Notes: generated by a model not told the origin, from the letters alone. DNA of 64,000 bases from Micromonospora olivasterospora (GCF_007830265.1 NZ_VLKE01000001.1:4216001-4280000), one strand, 5' to 3'. Shown: positions 19,062 through 28,097, counted from the first letter of the stretch. Program-made: numbers and translations.

Positions 19062-20809
19062 CCCGTCGCCCCCGTCGTCCCCGCCGGCGTAGAGCCTGTC
19101 GCCCCGCCAACGTCGCGCCCGTCACCTCCGCCGGCGTCCCGTCCGGCGCCTCCGGCGTCGTTGCGCCCGTCACCTCCGCCGGCGTCCCGTCCGGTGCCCC
19201 TGCCAACGTCGCGCCCGTCACCTCTGCCGGCGTCCCGTCCGGCGCCTCCGGCGTCGCCTCCGCCGGCGCCGTCCGGGGCCTCGGGGTCGTCATCGGGGTC
19301 GGGTGGCAGCGGGACCGGGTCGCCGGTCGGCCGCTCGGCCAGCCAGGCGGCGATCCGGCCGGACTGGTGCCCCGTACCGTTGCGGGCGTCGAAGCTGCCG
19401 GCGAGGCCCGTCGCCACCTCGGCCAGGAGCCCGCCGAGCCGGGCCACCTCGACGGCCTCGGCCGGGCGGCCGGCGTGCCCGGGACGGTGGATCCGCCGCC
19501 CGCCCCGGCCCGCCTCGGCGGCCAGCGCGCAGAGCAGCGCACCCGCGGCGGCGAACTCCATCGCCGCGAGGTCGTCGGACGGCTGGTCGAGCCGGGGCAA
19601 CTGCTCGGCCAGGATGTCCAGCCCCCGGTCCAGGTGCCCGCCGAGGGCGCAGAACCGCAGGTGCGCCGCGAGGTACGGGAAGGCGGTCCACTCCCGCCGG
19701 TGCCGCCGGTACGCCACGACGTGCGCCCGAGCGGCCCGCTCCGGCTCCCCGGCGCGCAGCAGCGGCAGCAGCGCCCCGGCCAGCGCCCGCTCGGGCTGGT
19801 CGGTGCAGTACGCCGCCCCGGGGTCGGCCCCGCCGGGCCCGCCCGAAGCGCCGGAGCCGCCGGGCCAGTCCGAGCCGCCGGGCCCGCCCGAAGCGCCGGA
19901 GCCGCCGGGCCAGCCCGAGCCGCCGGGCCAGCCCGAGCCGCCGGGCCAGCCCGAGCCGCCGGGCCAGCCCGAGCCGCCGGCCAGCCCGAGCCGCCGGGCC
20001 AGCCCGAGCCGCCGGGCCCGCCGGCCGGCCCCGCCCGAGTCGCCGGCCCGCCCGGCTCCCCGAGTACCGGGCGTAGCTCGGCCAGCGCGGCGGCCCACTC
20101 GCCCCACCCGGCCAGCAGCTCGGCCCGGCGGGACGGGGCGCAGCCCGGGCAGCCGGCGGCCGGGTCGGCCGGGGCGGCGCGCCAGCGCTCGTACCAGCGG
20201 CGGGCGGCCGGCTCGTCGCCCAGATGGTCCGCCAGCCGGCAGAGCAGCTCGGCCACCAGGCCGCCTGCCTCCCCGGTCCCGTCGTCCGCGCTGCGCTGCC
20301 GGAAGTCGTCTGCGCTGCGCTGCCGGAAGTCGTCTGCGCCGCGCTCCCGACGGCCGGCTGGGCCGGGTCCGGGGGCGTCGTCGCCCGGCCCCGGACGCCG
20401 TCCCGCCCGGCGTGCGCCAGGTCGTCCAGCGCGGCGCGCGCCTGGTCCAGCCCGACGCGCGGGGTGGCGAAGAGCGCCTCGACGGCCAGCCGTTGGTACC
20501 GGCGCAGTTCTCCACCCCGCTCGCCGGCCAGCTCGGGCGCCCGGTCGAGCAGTTCCCGGCAGCGGCGCAGCGGCTCGAACAGCCGCCACCGCGTGCCCTG
20601 CCGCAGGTACGCGTCGAGCAGCGCGAACCGGGCGTCCAACCCGGACCGGACGTCGCCGGCCGCGTCGGCGGCGGAGGCGATCCGTTCCAGCTCGGCGACG
20701 CGCGGCTGGCCGTCGGGCAGGTCCCCGGCGGCGGCGAGAGCCTCGGCCGGAGCCCGGTCGCCCCGGGCCCGCCCGTTTCGCCGTCGCGGCTGCCCCGGCG
20801 CCCGGTCAC
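19034..20809 (-). CDS. Alpha-helical hypothetical protein (TPR-like) with three frameshifts and minisatellites
   Basis: No single frame covers this gene. Reading from a GTG at 20809 that overlaps the ybjN stop, the plausible protein runs through LAAAGDLPDGQPRVAELERIA and LDARFALLDAYLRQGTRWRL (one frame). It continues with GLVAELLCRLADHLGDEPAA and LLAGWGEWAAALAELRP (second frame), then DQPERALAGALLPLLRAGE and LAAHLRFCALGGHLDRGLD (third frame). The breaks lie near 20740-20790, near 20345-20410 and at the 17-bp repeat unit 19971-19987, each of the one-base-missing type. Its helical repeats resemble TPR proteins; function unknown. It sits between two ybjN genes as a probable operon. Confidence 0.6.
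   Translation of the reverse strand: MTGRRGSRDGETGGPGATGLRPRLSPPPGTCPTASRASPSWNGSPPPPTRPATSGPGWTPGSRCSTRTCGRARGGGCSSRCAAAGNCSTGRPSWPASGVENCAGTNGWPSRRSSPPRASGWTRRAPRWTTWRTPGGTASGAGRRRPRTRPSRPSGARRRRLPAAQRRRLPAAQRGRRDRGGRRPGGRAALPAGGPSGRRAGRPPLVRALARRPGRPGRRLPGLRPVPPGRAAGRVGRVGRRAGRATPGTRGAGRAGDSGGAGRRARRLGLARRLGLAGGSGWPGGSGWPGGSGWPGGSGWPGGSGASGGPGGSDWPGGSGASGGPGGADPGAAYCTDQPERALAGALLPLLRAGEPERAARAHVVAYRRHRREWTAFPYLAAHLRFCALGGHLDRGLDILAEQLPRLDQPSDDLAAMEFAAAGALLCALAAEAGRGGRRIHRPGHAGRPAEAVEVARLGGLLAEVATGLAGSFDARNGTGHQSGRIAAWLAERPTGDPVPLPPDPDDDPEAPDGAGGGDAGGAGRDAGRGDGRDVGRGTGRDAGGGDGRNDAGGAGRDAGGGDGRDVGGATGSTPAGTTGATGWPPTSWAH
19108..19251 (-). repeat. 48-bp minisatellite, 3 copies
   Basis: The strings GCGCCCGTCACC at 19115, 19163 and 19211 mark three 48-bp units. 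Units 1 and 3 are almost identical and unit 2 is diverged at its ends. The array lies in the low-complexity C-terminal part of the repeat protein, and the unit keeps frame. Confidence 0.85.
19854..20005 (-). repeat. 18-bp minisatellite with one 17-bp unit
   Basis: Tandem units of GAGCCGCCGGGCCAGCCC run from 19899 to 20005, with related units from 19854. The unit at 19971-19987 is one base short (CCGG for CCGGG), which shifts the reading frame of the host gene. In the minus-strand frame the array encodes SGWPGG hexapeptides. Confidence 0.9.
20281..20349 (-). repeat. 24-bp minisatellite, about 2.9 copies
   Basis: Two near-identical 24-bp units (20281-20304, 20305-20328) and a partial third encode DDFRQRSA repeats on the minus strand. 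The 24-bp period keeps frame. A frameshift lies just beyond the array. Confidence 0.85.
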
Positions 20810-21284
20810 GGCCGCGCCCCGTCCGCCAGTTGGCCGACGGCGGCGGCGAGCTGACAACCGGTCGAGATGCCGCAGTCGAGCAGCTGGTCGAGCTGGTGCG
20901 GGGTCACGCCGCGCTCGAGGTCGGCGATCACCTCGCCGCAGACCAGCGCCCGCCCGTCGTCGTCGACGTGCACGAACGCCTTCGGCCAGTACCGGTCGTG
21001 GTTCCACGCGTTGCAGAAGGCGTGCAGGGTGGGTACGGCCTCGATGGGGAAGGTCGGCGCGGCAACGGTGCGGACCTGGAGGATCTCGCCGGCCTCGCCC
21101 ATCCGCAGGAACCAGATGAGCGCGTCCGCCCAGCGGCCCAGCAGGCGCCCCTCCTGGTCCACCGAGACGGCGTACCCCGGGTGCCCAGCACGGCGGCGAT
21201 CAGCTCGCCGGTCAACGGCCGCAGCGCGCGCGGGTGCCCGGTCAGGGGACCGTCCGATCCGTCCGCGTAACCCGGCGACGCCAT
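20806..21284 (-). CDS. YbjN domain-containing protein (frameshifted in this sequence)
   Basis: The N-terminus (MASPGYADGSDGPLTG, then RPLTGELIAAVLG) starts at the ATG at 21284 after a GAAAGGGATG ribosome-binding site. The rest (YAVSVDQEGRLLGRWADAL, then FCNAWNHDRYWPKAFVH, ending LADGARP) is in another frame. The switch at about 21175-21185 needs one extra base, as the shorter paralogue at 18645 shows by alignment. The domain is YbjN, of unknown function. It is the first gene of the minus-strand trio and divergent from ftsK. Confidence 0.82.
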
Positions 21285-21385
21285 CGGGCATCCCTTTCTG
21301 AGGCGAATAACACAACCGGCGGCGTCATCCGTGCTGCGACACGCGGACACGACCCGGAAAGCGACGATCCGGCGGTTCCCGCCGT

Positions 21386-21391
21386 TACGGT
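21386..21391 (+). promoter_or_regulatory. -10 element of a leaderless ftsK promoter
   Basis: TACGGT ends 6 nt before the ATG at 21398. No ribosome-binding site precedes the start. Confidence 0.6.
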
Positions 21392-21397
21392 GACTCT

Positions 21398-23854
21398 ATG
21401 GCGGGCCGTACCTCTCAGGCGAGCCGGCGGCGCGGCGCGTCGCCGCGCGGCACCACGAACAACCGCGCCCGTCAGCCTGCGAAGAAGGCCACGAAGGCCG
21501 CCCCCCGGCGGCGCACGGCCGCGGCCCGGCCCGGCCCGGCCTTCGGCGTCGGCCGCGCGGTCGGCGCGGTGTGGATGGGGCTCGCGCACGGCGTCGGGTG
21601 GGCCGTCCGGGCCGCCGGCCGGCAGGCCGCCTCCGCCCGCGACCTCGACCCGGAGCACCGCCGCGACGGCGCGGGCCTGCTGTTGCTCGGCCTGGCCATC
21701 CTCAGCGCGGTGGGCATCTGGTTCTCCGGCGCCGGCCCGGTCGGGGCCCGGCTCGCGGACACCGTCCGGCTCTTCCTCGGCGCGATCTCCGTGGTGGTCC
21801 CGGTGCTGCTGTCGATCGGCGCCTGGCGGCTGATGCGCACGCCGGGCGACCCCGAGCACCGGGGGCGGGGGCTGGTCGGCTGGGGGTCCATGCTGGTCGC
21901 CACCGCGGCGATGCTGCACATCGGTCAGGACCCGGTCGACGCGGTCCAGCGCGACTATGCCGGGGGCCTGATCGGCGCGGGCGTGGGCAACCTGCTGGAG
22001 GCCGCCGTCACCGCCTGGGTGGCCGTGCCGCTGCTGATCCTGCTGCTGGTCTTCGGCCTGCTGGTGGTCACCGCCACCCCGATCAACAAGATCCCCGAGC
22101 GGCTCGGGCTGCTGGCCGGCGCCGTGGTCGGCTCGCCGGCCGCCGAGGAGGCCGCGCCGCCCGAGAAGCCGGCCCGCCGCCGCCCGGCCAAGCGCGCCGC
22201 GCCGCCGCTGCCCGACCCCGACGAGTTCGCCGAGGGGTACGACGGCGTCGACCTGCAGGAAACCGTGGTGCTGCCCCGCAAGTCCGCGGCGAAGGTGCCC
22301 GCCACCCGCAAGCCCGTCGAGCCGCCGGAGCACTCACCCGCGCCCACCCGGGCCGAGCAGTTGGCGCTCACCGGGCTCTCCGGCGACTACACGCTGCCGC
22401 CGGCCAACATGCTCGGCAGCGGCGCCGCGCCCAAGACCCGGAGCAAGGCCAACGACGAGATCATCGCCGCGCTCACCGGCGTGTTCGACCAGTTCGGGGT
22501 GGACGCCGAGGTCACCGGCTTCACCCGGGGCCCGACGGTGACCCGGTACGAGGTCGAGCTGGGCCCGGGCGTCAAGGTCGAGCGGATCACCCAGCTCTCC
22601 CGCAACATCGCGTACGCGGTGAAGTCGCCGGACGTGCGGATCCTCAGCCCGATCCCCGGCAAGAGCGCGGTCGGCGTGGAGATCCCGAACACCGACCCGG
22701 AGAACGTGGCGCTCGGCGACGTGCTGCGATCCCGGGCGGCCACCAGCGACCACCACCCCATGCTGGTCGCCCTCGGCAAGGACATCGAGGGCGGCTACGT
22801 GGTGGCCAACCTGGCGAAGATGCCCCACATCCTCATCGCGGGGGCCACCGGCGCCGGCAAGTCGAGCTGCCTCAACACCCTGCTGGTGTCGATCCTCACC
22901 CGGGCCACCCCGGACGAGGTGCGGCTGCTGCTGATCGACCCGAAGCGGGTCGAGATGACGTCGTACGAGGGCATTCCGCACCTGGTCACCCCGATCGTGA
23001 CCAACGCCAAGAAGGCGGCCGACTCGCTGGAGTGGGTCGTCCGCGAGATGGACATGCGCTACGACGACCTCGCCGCCAACGGGGTCCGGCACATCGACGA
23101 CTTCAACCGCAAGGTGCGCAACGGCGAGATCAAGGCGCCGCCGGGCAGCGAGCGGGAGATGCGGCCGTACCCGTACCTGCTGGTGATCGTGGACGAGCTG
23201 GCCGACCTGATGATGGTCGCCCCGCGCGACGTGGAGGACTCGGTCGTCCGGATCACCCAGCTCGCCCGGGCCGCCGGCATCCACCTGGTCCTGGCCACCC
23301 AGCGGCCCTCGGTCGACGTGGTCACCGGCCTGATCAAGGCCAACGTGCCGTCCCGGCTGGCGTTCGCCACGTCGTCGCTGGCCGACTCGCGGGTCATCCT
23401 CGACCAGCCGGGCGCGGAGAAGCTGCTCGGCCGCGGCGACGGGCTGTTCCTGCCGATGGGCGCGTCGAAGCCGATCCGCATCCAGGGCGCCTGGGTCACC
23501 GAGCGCGAGATCGCCGACGTGGTGAAGTTCTGCCGGGACCAGCGCGAGCCGGAGTTCCGCCCGGACGTGCTCACCCCGGCCAACGACAGCAAGAAGAAGA
23601 TCGACGAGGATATCGGCGACGACCTCGACCTGCTGGTGCAGGCGGTGGAGCTGGTGGTCACCTCGCAGTTCGGCTCGACCTCGATGCTCCAGCGCAAGCT
23701 GCGGGTCGGCTTCGCCAAGGCGGGCCGGCTGATGGACCTGATGGAGACCCGGGGAGTGGTCGGCCCGTCCGAGGGTTCCAAGGCCCGCGACGTGCTGGTC
23801 AAGCCGGACGAGCTGGAGGAGGTCCTCGCGGGCCTGCGCGGCGGCGGCGACTGA
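21398..23854 (+). CDS. ftsK: DNA translocase FtsK/SpoIIIE
   Basis: FtsK pumps DNA across the septum during division and sporulation. The 818-residue protein has four membrane helices (about residues 95-240), a Pro/Ala-rich linker and an alpha/beta motor with Walker A GATGAGKS at 482-490 and Walker B LLVIVDELADLMM. The C-terminal winged-helix gamma domain (FGSTSMLQRKLRVGFAKAGRLMD) reads chromosome-orienting sequences. The TACGGT box supports the ATG at 21398. A strong terminator follows. Confidence 0.96.
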   Translation: MAGRTSQASRRRGASPRGTTNNRARQPAKKATKAAPRRRTAAARPGPAFGVGRAVGAVWMGLAHGVGWAVRAAGRQAASARDLDPEHRRDGAGLLLLGLAILSAVGIWFSGAGPVGARLADTVRLFLGAISVVVPVLLSIGAWRLMRTPGDPEHRGRGLVGWGSMLVATAAMLHIGQDPVDAVQRDYAGGLIGAGVGNLLEAAVTAWVAVPLLILLLVFGLLVVTATPINKIPERLGLLAGAVVGSPAAEEAAPPEKPARRRPAKRAAPPLPDPDEFAEGYDGVDLQETVVLPRKSAAKVPATRKPVEPPEHSPAPTRAEQLALTGLSGDYTLPPANMLGSGAAPKTRSKANDEIIAALTGVFDQFGVDAEVTGFTRGPTVTRYEVELGPGVKVERITQLSRNIAYAVKSPDVRILSPIPGKSAVGVEIPNTDPENVALGDVLRSRAATSDHHPMLVALGKDIEGGYVVANLAKMPHILIAGATGAGKSSCLNTLLVSILTRATPDEVRLLLIDPKRVEMTSYEGIPHLVTPIVTNAKKAADSLEWVVREMDMRYDDLAANGVRHIDDFNRKVRNGEIKAPPGSEREMRPYPYLLVIVDELADLMMVAPRDVEDSVVRITQLARAAGIHLVLATQRPSVDVVTGLIKANVPSRLAFATSSLADSRVILDQPGAEKLLGRGDGLFLPMGASKPIRIQGAWVTEREIADVVKFCRDQREPEFRPDVLTPANDSKKKIDEDIGDDLDLLVQAVELVVTSQFGSTSMLQRKLRVGFAKAGRLMDLMETRGVVGPSEGSKARDVLVKPDELEEVLAGLRGGGD

Positions 23855-23870
23855 ACGCGCCCGTACGCGA

Positions 23871-23900
23871 CGAGGCCCGCCGGTGTTCCGGCGGGCCTCG
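23871..23900. terminator. Bidirectional terminator after ftsK
   Basis: A perfect 13-bp stem (CGAGGCCCGCCGG with CCGGCGGGCCTCG) with a TGTT loop lies 16 bp after the ftsK stop and 13 bp before the 3' end of the convergent small membrane protein gene. Confidence 0.9.
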
Positions 23901-23913
23901 TGGTGGGGCGGGG

Positions 23914-24159
23914 TCAGGAGTTGAGGATCGCGGCGGCCAGCGCGATGCCGATGACGGCGCCGACGACGCTCGCGGCGGCGGCGTACCAGCCGAGTGGCTT
24001 GTCGCCCATGACCGCGCCGACGATGCCGAGGACGACGCCGACGATCCCGAAGAGCACCGGTGCCAGGAACACCGCCACGACGGCGAAGACGAAACCCAGG
24101 ATGGTGCAGATCCGGGCGGCGTTGCCGCGCGGGCGGGCGGTGCTGTGCATGTCGGCCAT
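23914..24159 (-). CDS. Small two-helix membrane protein
   Basis: This is an 81-residue protein with two long hydrophobic helices: about 18-45 (ICTILGFVFAVVAVFLAPVL, GIVGVVLGIVG) and about 55-80. They are joined by a short polar loop, GDKPLGW. The layout recalls DUF4190/DUF4352-type small actinobacterial proteins, but I cannot name a family. The ATG at 24159 has GGAGG 5 nt upstream and is preferred to earlier in-frame starts. Confidence 0.75.
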   Translation of the reverse strand: MADMHSTARPRGNAARICTILGFVFAVVAVFLAPVLFGIVGVVLGIVGAVMGDKPLGWYAAAASVVGAVIGIALAAAILNS

Positions 24160-24251
24160 GACGTCCTCCGTGGTGAGAGCCTCGATGGTGGGTTCGGCCC
24201 GCTCTCTACCCATTACGGTCGGCGACTACGCGTACCGCCCATCCGGGGACG

Positions 24252-24566
24252 TCAGTGGAAGATCTTCAGCCCGACCACGCCGGCCACGACCAGCAGCAGG
24301 CAGGCGATCCGGGGCAGGTTGGCCGGCTCGTGCAGCGCGAGCATCCCGACTCCGGCGGTGCCGACCGCGCCGATGCCGACCCAGACGGCGTACCCCGTGC
24401 CGACCGGGATCTCGCGCAGCGCGTACGCCAGGCCGGCCATGCTGGCCACCAGGGTGACCGCGAAGACCGCCGAGGGGAGCGGCCGGGTGAACCCGGCGCT
24501 GCGGTCGAGGGCGACCGCCCACGCCGTCTCGAGAAGTCCGGAGACCACCAGCACGATCCAGGCCAT
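24252..24566 (-). CDS. SMR-family guanidinium exporter (SugE/Gdx type)
   Basis: This 104-residue four-helix SMR transporter contains WIVLVVSGLLETAWAVALDRS, with the conserved Glu in helix 1 that couples export to H+. It also has YALREIPVGTGYAVWVGIGAVGT. The guanidine-III riboswitch found 65 nt upstream on the same strand shows that this is the Gdx branch exporting guanidinium rather than a drug pump. The ATG at 24566 follows GAGGTGACGTC. A longer upstream frame has no homology and overlaps the riboswitch. Confidence 0.92.
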   Translation of the reverse strand: MAWIVLVVSGLLETAWAVALDRSAGFTRPLPSAVFAVTLVASMAGLAYALREIPVGTGYAVWVGIGAVGTAGVGMLALHEPANLPRIACLLLVVAGVVGLKIFH

Positions 24567-24630
24567 GACGTCACCTCTGCGCGAGCGCCCGGACCTCCGG
24601 GGGCCGGGACGAGTGGGAACCGCCGTCCAC

Positions 24631-24672
24631 GCGGGCGTCTTGGCCTGACCGGGTACGCCCACCCTCGTCCGG
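24631..24672 (-). ncRNA. Guanidine-III (ykkC-III) riboswitch
   Basis: Read on the minus strand, this 42-nt segment is CCGGACGAGGGTGGGCG followed by TACCCGGTCAGGCCAAGACG. It matches the guanidine-III aptamer consensus (CCGGACGAGG, then GUACCCGGUCAGG, then CAAGACG), including the pseudoknot strands. It lies directly upstream of the SMR exporter gene, a classic partner. Between it and the start codon a CCCGGAGGTCCGGG hairpin (about 24590-24603) could act in the expression platform, which for this class usually turns genes on when guanidinium binds. Confidence 0.9.
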
Positions 24673-24770
24673 GGCGGCCCGCCGACCGCTCGGCGCGGGT
24701 CGGGCCACCGCCGCCGACCGTAGCACCGGCGGGACCGGTGGGCGACGCCGGTGGGGGCGGCCACCCGGCG

Positions 24771-24801
24771 TTGACGTGAAGTTGACTTCAAGTAGCAGTA
24801 T
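24771..24801 (+). promoter_or_regulatory. Promoter with a palindromic operator before the OCD-like gene
   Basis: A consensus -35 TTGACG (24771-24776) is followed by the palindrome TGAAGT-TG-ACTTCA (24777-24790). A -10-like CAGTAT comes next (24796-24801), giving a 19-bp spacer. Position and spacing match promoters activated by MerR-family regulators, but the regulator is not in the window. An alternative -10 is TAGCAG at 24793. The ATG follows after 7 nt. Confidence 0.55.
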
Positions 24802-24808
24802 TGCGGCC

Positions 24809-25729
24809 ATGACTGTGCTCATCTCCGACCGGGATGTCGCCGCCGCCCTGGACGCCGCCACCACCGTCCAGGCGATGCGGGACGCCCTGCTGGCCGCCCA
24901 CGCCGGCCGCCTGGTCGCGCCGCCCCGGGCGTCCGCGGCGTTGAGCGGGGGCCGGATGGTCCTCACCGCCGGGCACCTCACCGGCGAGTGGTACGGCTAC
25001 CGCTCGTACGACACGTTCGGGCACCCGGAGAGCGAGCAACTGGTGGTGCTGCACGACGGGCGGACCGGCGCGGTGCGGGCCGTCGCGGTGGGCGAGGAGC
25101 TGGGCTCCCGGCGTACCGGGGGACTGGGCGGGGTGGCCGTGGCCGCCCTGGCCCGCCCCGACGCGGCGACGCTCGGGGTGGTCGGCTCCGGCGGGCAGGC
25201 GTGGACGCAGGTCTGGGCCGCCGCGGCGGTCCGCCCGCTGCGCGAGGTCACCGTGCACAGTCGCTCGGCCGCCCGGCGGGAGGCGTTCGCCGCCCGGGTC
25301 CGCGCCGAGCTGGGCGTGCCGGCCCGGGCCGTGGAGACCGCGCGAGCCGCCGTGGCCGGCCGCGACATCGTGGTGCTCGCCACCACCAGCCCCACGCCGG
25401 TGCTGGCCGCCGCCGACCTCGCCCCGGGCGCGCACGTCAACACCGTCGGCTTCAAGCAGGTCGACCGGCACGAGTTCGGCCCCGACCTGCTCGACGCCGC
25501 CGACGTCCTGGTCACCGACTCGCCGGCCCAGGCCGCCGCGTACGACCCGCCGATGCTCGCCGCGCTGCCTCCGTACGCCGACCGGCTGCGCGACCTGGGC
25601 GCGGTGCTGGCCGGCGCGGCGCCCGGCCGCACCCGCGCCGACCAGGTCTCGGTCTTCTGCTCCACCGGCCTGGCCGGCACGGAGGTGTTCCTGCTCGACC
25701 GCCTCGTCCGGGTCGCCGCCCGGCTCTGA
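24809..25729 (+). CDS. Ornithine cyclodeaminase / mu-crystallin family protein
   Basis: The 306-residue protein has the family's N-terminal substrate domain (GGRMVLTAGHLTGEWYGYRS) and a Rossmann domain with GVVGSGGQAWTQVWA. It also has DIVVLATTSPTPVL and AHVNTVGFKQVDRHE. Members include ornithine cyclodeaminase, alanine dehydrogenase and ketimine reductases, all NAD(P)-dependent; the substrate here is unknown. It stands alone behind an unusual promoter with a palindrome, so it is probably inducible. Confidence 0.85.
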   Translation: MTVLISDRDVAAALDAATTVQAMRDALLAAHAGRLVAPPRASAALSGGRMVLTAGHLTGEWYGYRSYDTFGHPESEQLVVLHDGRTGAVRAVAVGEELGSRRTGGLGGVAVAALARPDAATLGVVGSGGQAWTQVWAAAAVRPLREVTVHSRSAARREAFAARVRAELGVPARAVETARAAVAGRDIVVLATTSPTPVLAAADLAPGAHVNTVGFKQVDRHEFGPDLLDAADVLVTDSPAQAAAYDPPMLAALPPYADRLRDLGAVLAGAAPGRTRADQVSVFCSTGLAGTEVFLLDRLVRVAARL

Positions 25730-25828
25730 CCGGCGCGGGCGGCGCCCACGCCGGGCGGCGCCAACGGCGCGACGACGGCGGCCACCGCCGTTGCGGGCGG
25801 GCCCCGCCGCGCCCGGTACCCTCGGATG

Positions 25829-27376
25829 GTGTCTGCCACCTTCCCTCGCGACAACTCCAGCGCGGCGCGTCCGACGCCGCGCCGCGACCAGGAGCTGTCG
25901 TCCCCCGCCGCCGGCCGCCGCGTCGCCCTGCTGACCCTGGGCTGCGCCCGTAACGAGGTCGACTCGGAGGAGCTGGCCGCCCGGCTGCACGCCGACGGCT
26001 GGCAGGTGACCACCGACGGCGAGGGCGCCGACGTGGTCGTCGTCAACACCTGCGGCTTCGTGGAGAAGGCGAAGCAGGACTCGATCCAGACGCTGCTCGC
26101 CGCCGCCGACACGGGCGCCAAGGTGGTCGCGGCCGGCTGCATGGCGGAGCGGTACGGCCGGGAGCTGGCCGACAGCCTGCCCGAGGCGCAGGCCGTGCTG
26201 AGCTTCGACGACTACCCGGACATCTCGGCCCGGCTGGGCGCGGTCGTCGCCGGCGAGGAGTTCGCCGCGCACACCCCGCGCGACCGGCGGGAGCTGCTGC
26301 CGCTGACCCCGGTCGCCCGGCGGGACAGCGCCGTGTCGCTGCCCGGCCACGGCGCCGCGCGGGCGGCCGTCGAGGCCGACGAGCACACCCCCGCCCACCT
26401 GCGCCAGGTGCTGCGACACCGGCTCGACACCGGTCCGGTGGCGTCGCTCAAGCTGGCCAGCGGCTGCGACCGGCGCTGCGCGTTCTGCGCGATCCCCGCC
26501 TTCCGCGGCGCCTTCGTCTCCCGTACGCCGGACGAGCTGCTCGCCGAGGCGGAGTGGCTGGCCAAGACCGGCGTCCGCGAGCTGGTGCTGGTCAGCGAGA
26601 ACTCCACGTCGTACGGCAAGGACCTGAGCGACCCCCGGGCGCTGGAGAAGCTGCTGCCCCAGCTCGCCGCGATCGACGGGATCGTCCGGGTGCGCGCCAG
26701 CTACCTCCAGCCGGCCGAGACGCGGCCCGGCCTGGTCGAGGTGATCGCCACCACGCCCGGCGTCGCGCCGTACTTCGACCTGTCGTTCCAGCACTCCAGC
26801 GAGCCGGTGTTGCGCCGGATGCGCCGCTTCGGCTCCACCGAGCGGTTCCTGGAGCTGCTGGCCTCCGCCCGCGCCCTGGCCCCGGACGCGGGCGCGCGCA
26901 GCAACTTCATCGTCGGTTTCCCCGGCGAGACCCGGCAGGACGTGGCCGAGCTGGTCCGTTTCCTGACCGAGGCCCGGCTCGACGCGATCGGCGTGTTCGA
27001 CTACAGCGACGAGGACGGCACCGAGGCCGCAGGCCTGCCCGGCAAGGTCTCCGCCGCCACGGTCAAGCGCCGGTACGACAAGCTCGGCGCGCTCGCCGAC
27101 GAGCTGTGCTCGCAGCGGGCCGAGGAGCGGCTCGGCTCGACGGTCGAGGTGCTGGTCGACTCGGTCGACGAGGGCGTGGTCGAGGGGCGGGCGGCCCACC
27201 AGGCACCCGAGGTCGACGGCTCGACGACCCTGGTCGCCCCGGCCGGCGGCGGGGTCGACCTGGCCGCGCTGCGCCCCGGCGACCTGGTCCGGGCCACGGT
27301 CACGGCCACGGAAGGGGTGGACCTCATCGCGGTCCCGGATGAGATGATCTCGGCCGCGCCCGGCGCGACGCGGTGA
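25829..27376 (+). CDS. rimO: Ribosomal protein S12 methylthiotransferase RimO
   Basis: RimO is a radical-SAM enzyme that methylthiolates a conserved Asp of ribosomal protein S12. Counting from ATG 25826, the N-terminal cluster Cys are at 40, 76 and 105 ([25 protein letters not shown]). The radical-SAM triad is CDRRCAFC at 214-221. A TRAM domain closes the protein of about 515 residues. TACCCT at 25817-25822 ends 6 nt before GTG 25829, the preferred leaderless start; ATG 25826 is the alternative. It overlaps pgsA. Confidence 0.94.
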   Translation: MSATFPRDNSSAARPTPRRDQELSSPAAGRRVALLTLGCARNEVDSEELAARLHADGWQVTTDGEGADVVVVNTCGFVEKAKQDSIQTLLAAADTGAKVVAAGCMAERYGRELADSLPEAQAVLSFDDYPDISARLGAVVAGEEFAAHTPRDRRELLPLTPVARRDSAVSLPGHGAARAAVEADEHTPAHLRQVLRHRLDTGPVASLKLASGCDRRCAFCAIPAFRGAFVSRTPDELLAEAEWLAKTGVRELVLVSENSTSYGKDLSDPRALEKLLPQLAAIDGIVRVRASYLQPAETRPGLVEVIATTPGVAPYFDLSFQHSSEPVLRRMRRFGSTERFLELLASARALAPDAGARSNFIVGFPGETRQDVAELVRFLTEARLDAIGVFDYSDEDGTEAAGLPGKVSAATVKRRYDKLGALADELCSQRAEERLGSTVEVLVDSVDEGVVEGRAAHQAPEVDGSTTLVAPAGGGVDLAALRPGDLVRATVTATEGVDLIAVPDEMISAAPGATR

Positions 27377-28044
27377 CGGCGGGCTCTGAGAAGGCGGGGG
27401 AGCCACGTGGCGCGGTGTCAGGTACGCCGCGGCGGCCCGAGGAGGGCGCGGCCGTGACCGGGGCGGCGGAGCCGACGCCGGCCCCGGTGGCCGCCCGGGT
27501 GCCGGTGCTCAACGCGGCCAACGCGCTGACCCTGCTGCGGCTGGTGCTCGTGCCGGTTTTCGCGGCCTCGGTGGTCGTCTCGGAGATGACCTCCGCCGGC
27601 TGGCGGATCGCCGCCTGCCTGATCTTCGCGGTGGCGTCGGCCACCGACCTGGTCGACGGCTGGATCGCCCGCCGGTTCGGTCTGGTGACCTCCGTCGGAA
27701 AGGTCGCCGACCCGATCGCCGACAAGGCGCTCACCGGCGCCGCGCTGCTGCTGCTGTCCTGGTACGACGGCCTGCCCTGGTGGGTGACGGCGGTGATCCT
27801 CGTCCGCGAGCTGGGCATCACGGCCCTGCGGTTCTGGGTGATCCGGCACGGGGTGATCGCGGCCAGCCGGGGCGGGAAGGCCAAGACGGCGCTCCAGATC
27901 CTGGCCATCGCCTGGTACCTGTGGCCGATGCCCGCCAGCGTGGCCGTCGTGGGTCCCTGGATCATGGCCGCCGCGGTCGCCGTGACGGTCGTCACCGGCT
28001 TCGACTACCTGGCCCAGGCGTTCCGCCTCCGCCGCAGGCCGTGA
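27373..28044 (+). CDS. pgsA: CDP-alcohol phosphatidyltransferase (phosphatidylglycerophosphate synthase type)
   Basis: The enzyme transfers a phosphatidyl group from CDP-diacylglycerol to an alcohol, here most likely glycerol-3-phosphate. The full catalytic motif is present: D92-x2-D95-G-x2-A-R-x8-G109-x3-D113-x3-D117 within about six membrane helices. The GTG overlaps the rimO stop (GTGA). A hydrophilic stretch of 40 residues precedes the first helix, so a later start (GTG at 27454) is possible. rimO-pgsA-cinA is a conserved order. Confidence 0.92.
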   Translation: MTAGSEKAGEPRGAVSGTPRRPEEGAAVTGAAEPTPAPVAARVPVLNAANALTLLRLVLVPVFAASVVVSEMTSAGWRIAACLIFAVASATDLVDGWIARRFGLVTSVGKVADPIADKALTGAALLLLSWYDGLPWWVTAVILVRELGITALRFWVIRHGVIAASRGGKAKTALQILAIAWYLWPMPASVAVVGPWIMAAAVAVTVVTGFDYLAQAFRLRRRP

Positions 28045-28097
28045 TCCCGCCGGCGGGGATGAGTACGTCCGGGCGGGGCTGGGAAGGGACACTCGGC

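Noticed and set aside
19108..20349. CRISPR array
   Set aside because: The repeats are contiguous tandem units without unique spacers and lie within a coding region; no cas genes are near.
24567..24740. Guanidine-I (ykkC) riboswitch upstream of the SMR gene
   Set aside because: The guanidine-I core with its AAAAGCCC-type segment is absent; the sequence matches the compact class III instead.
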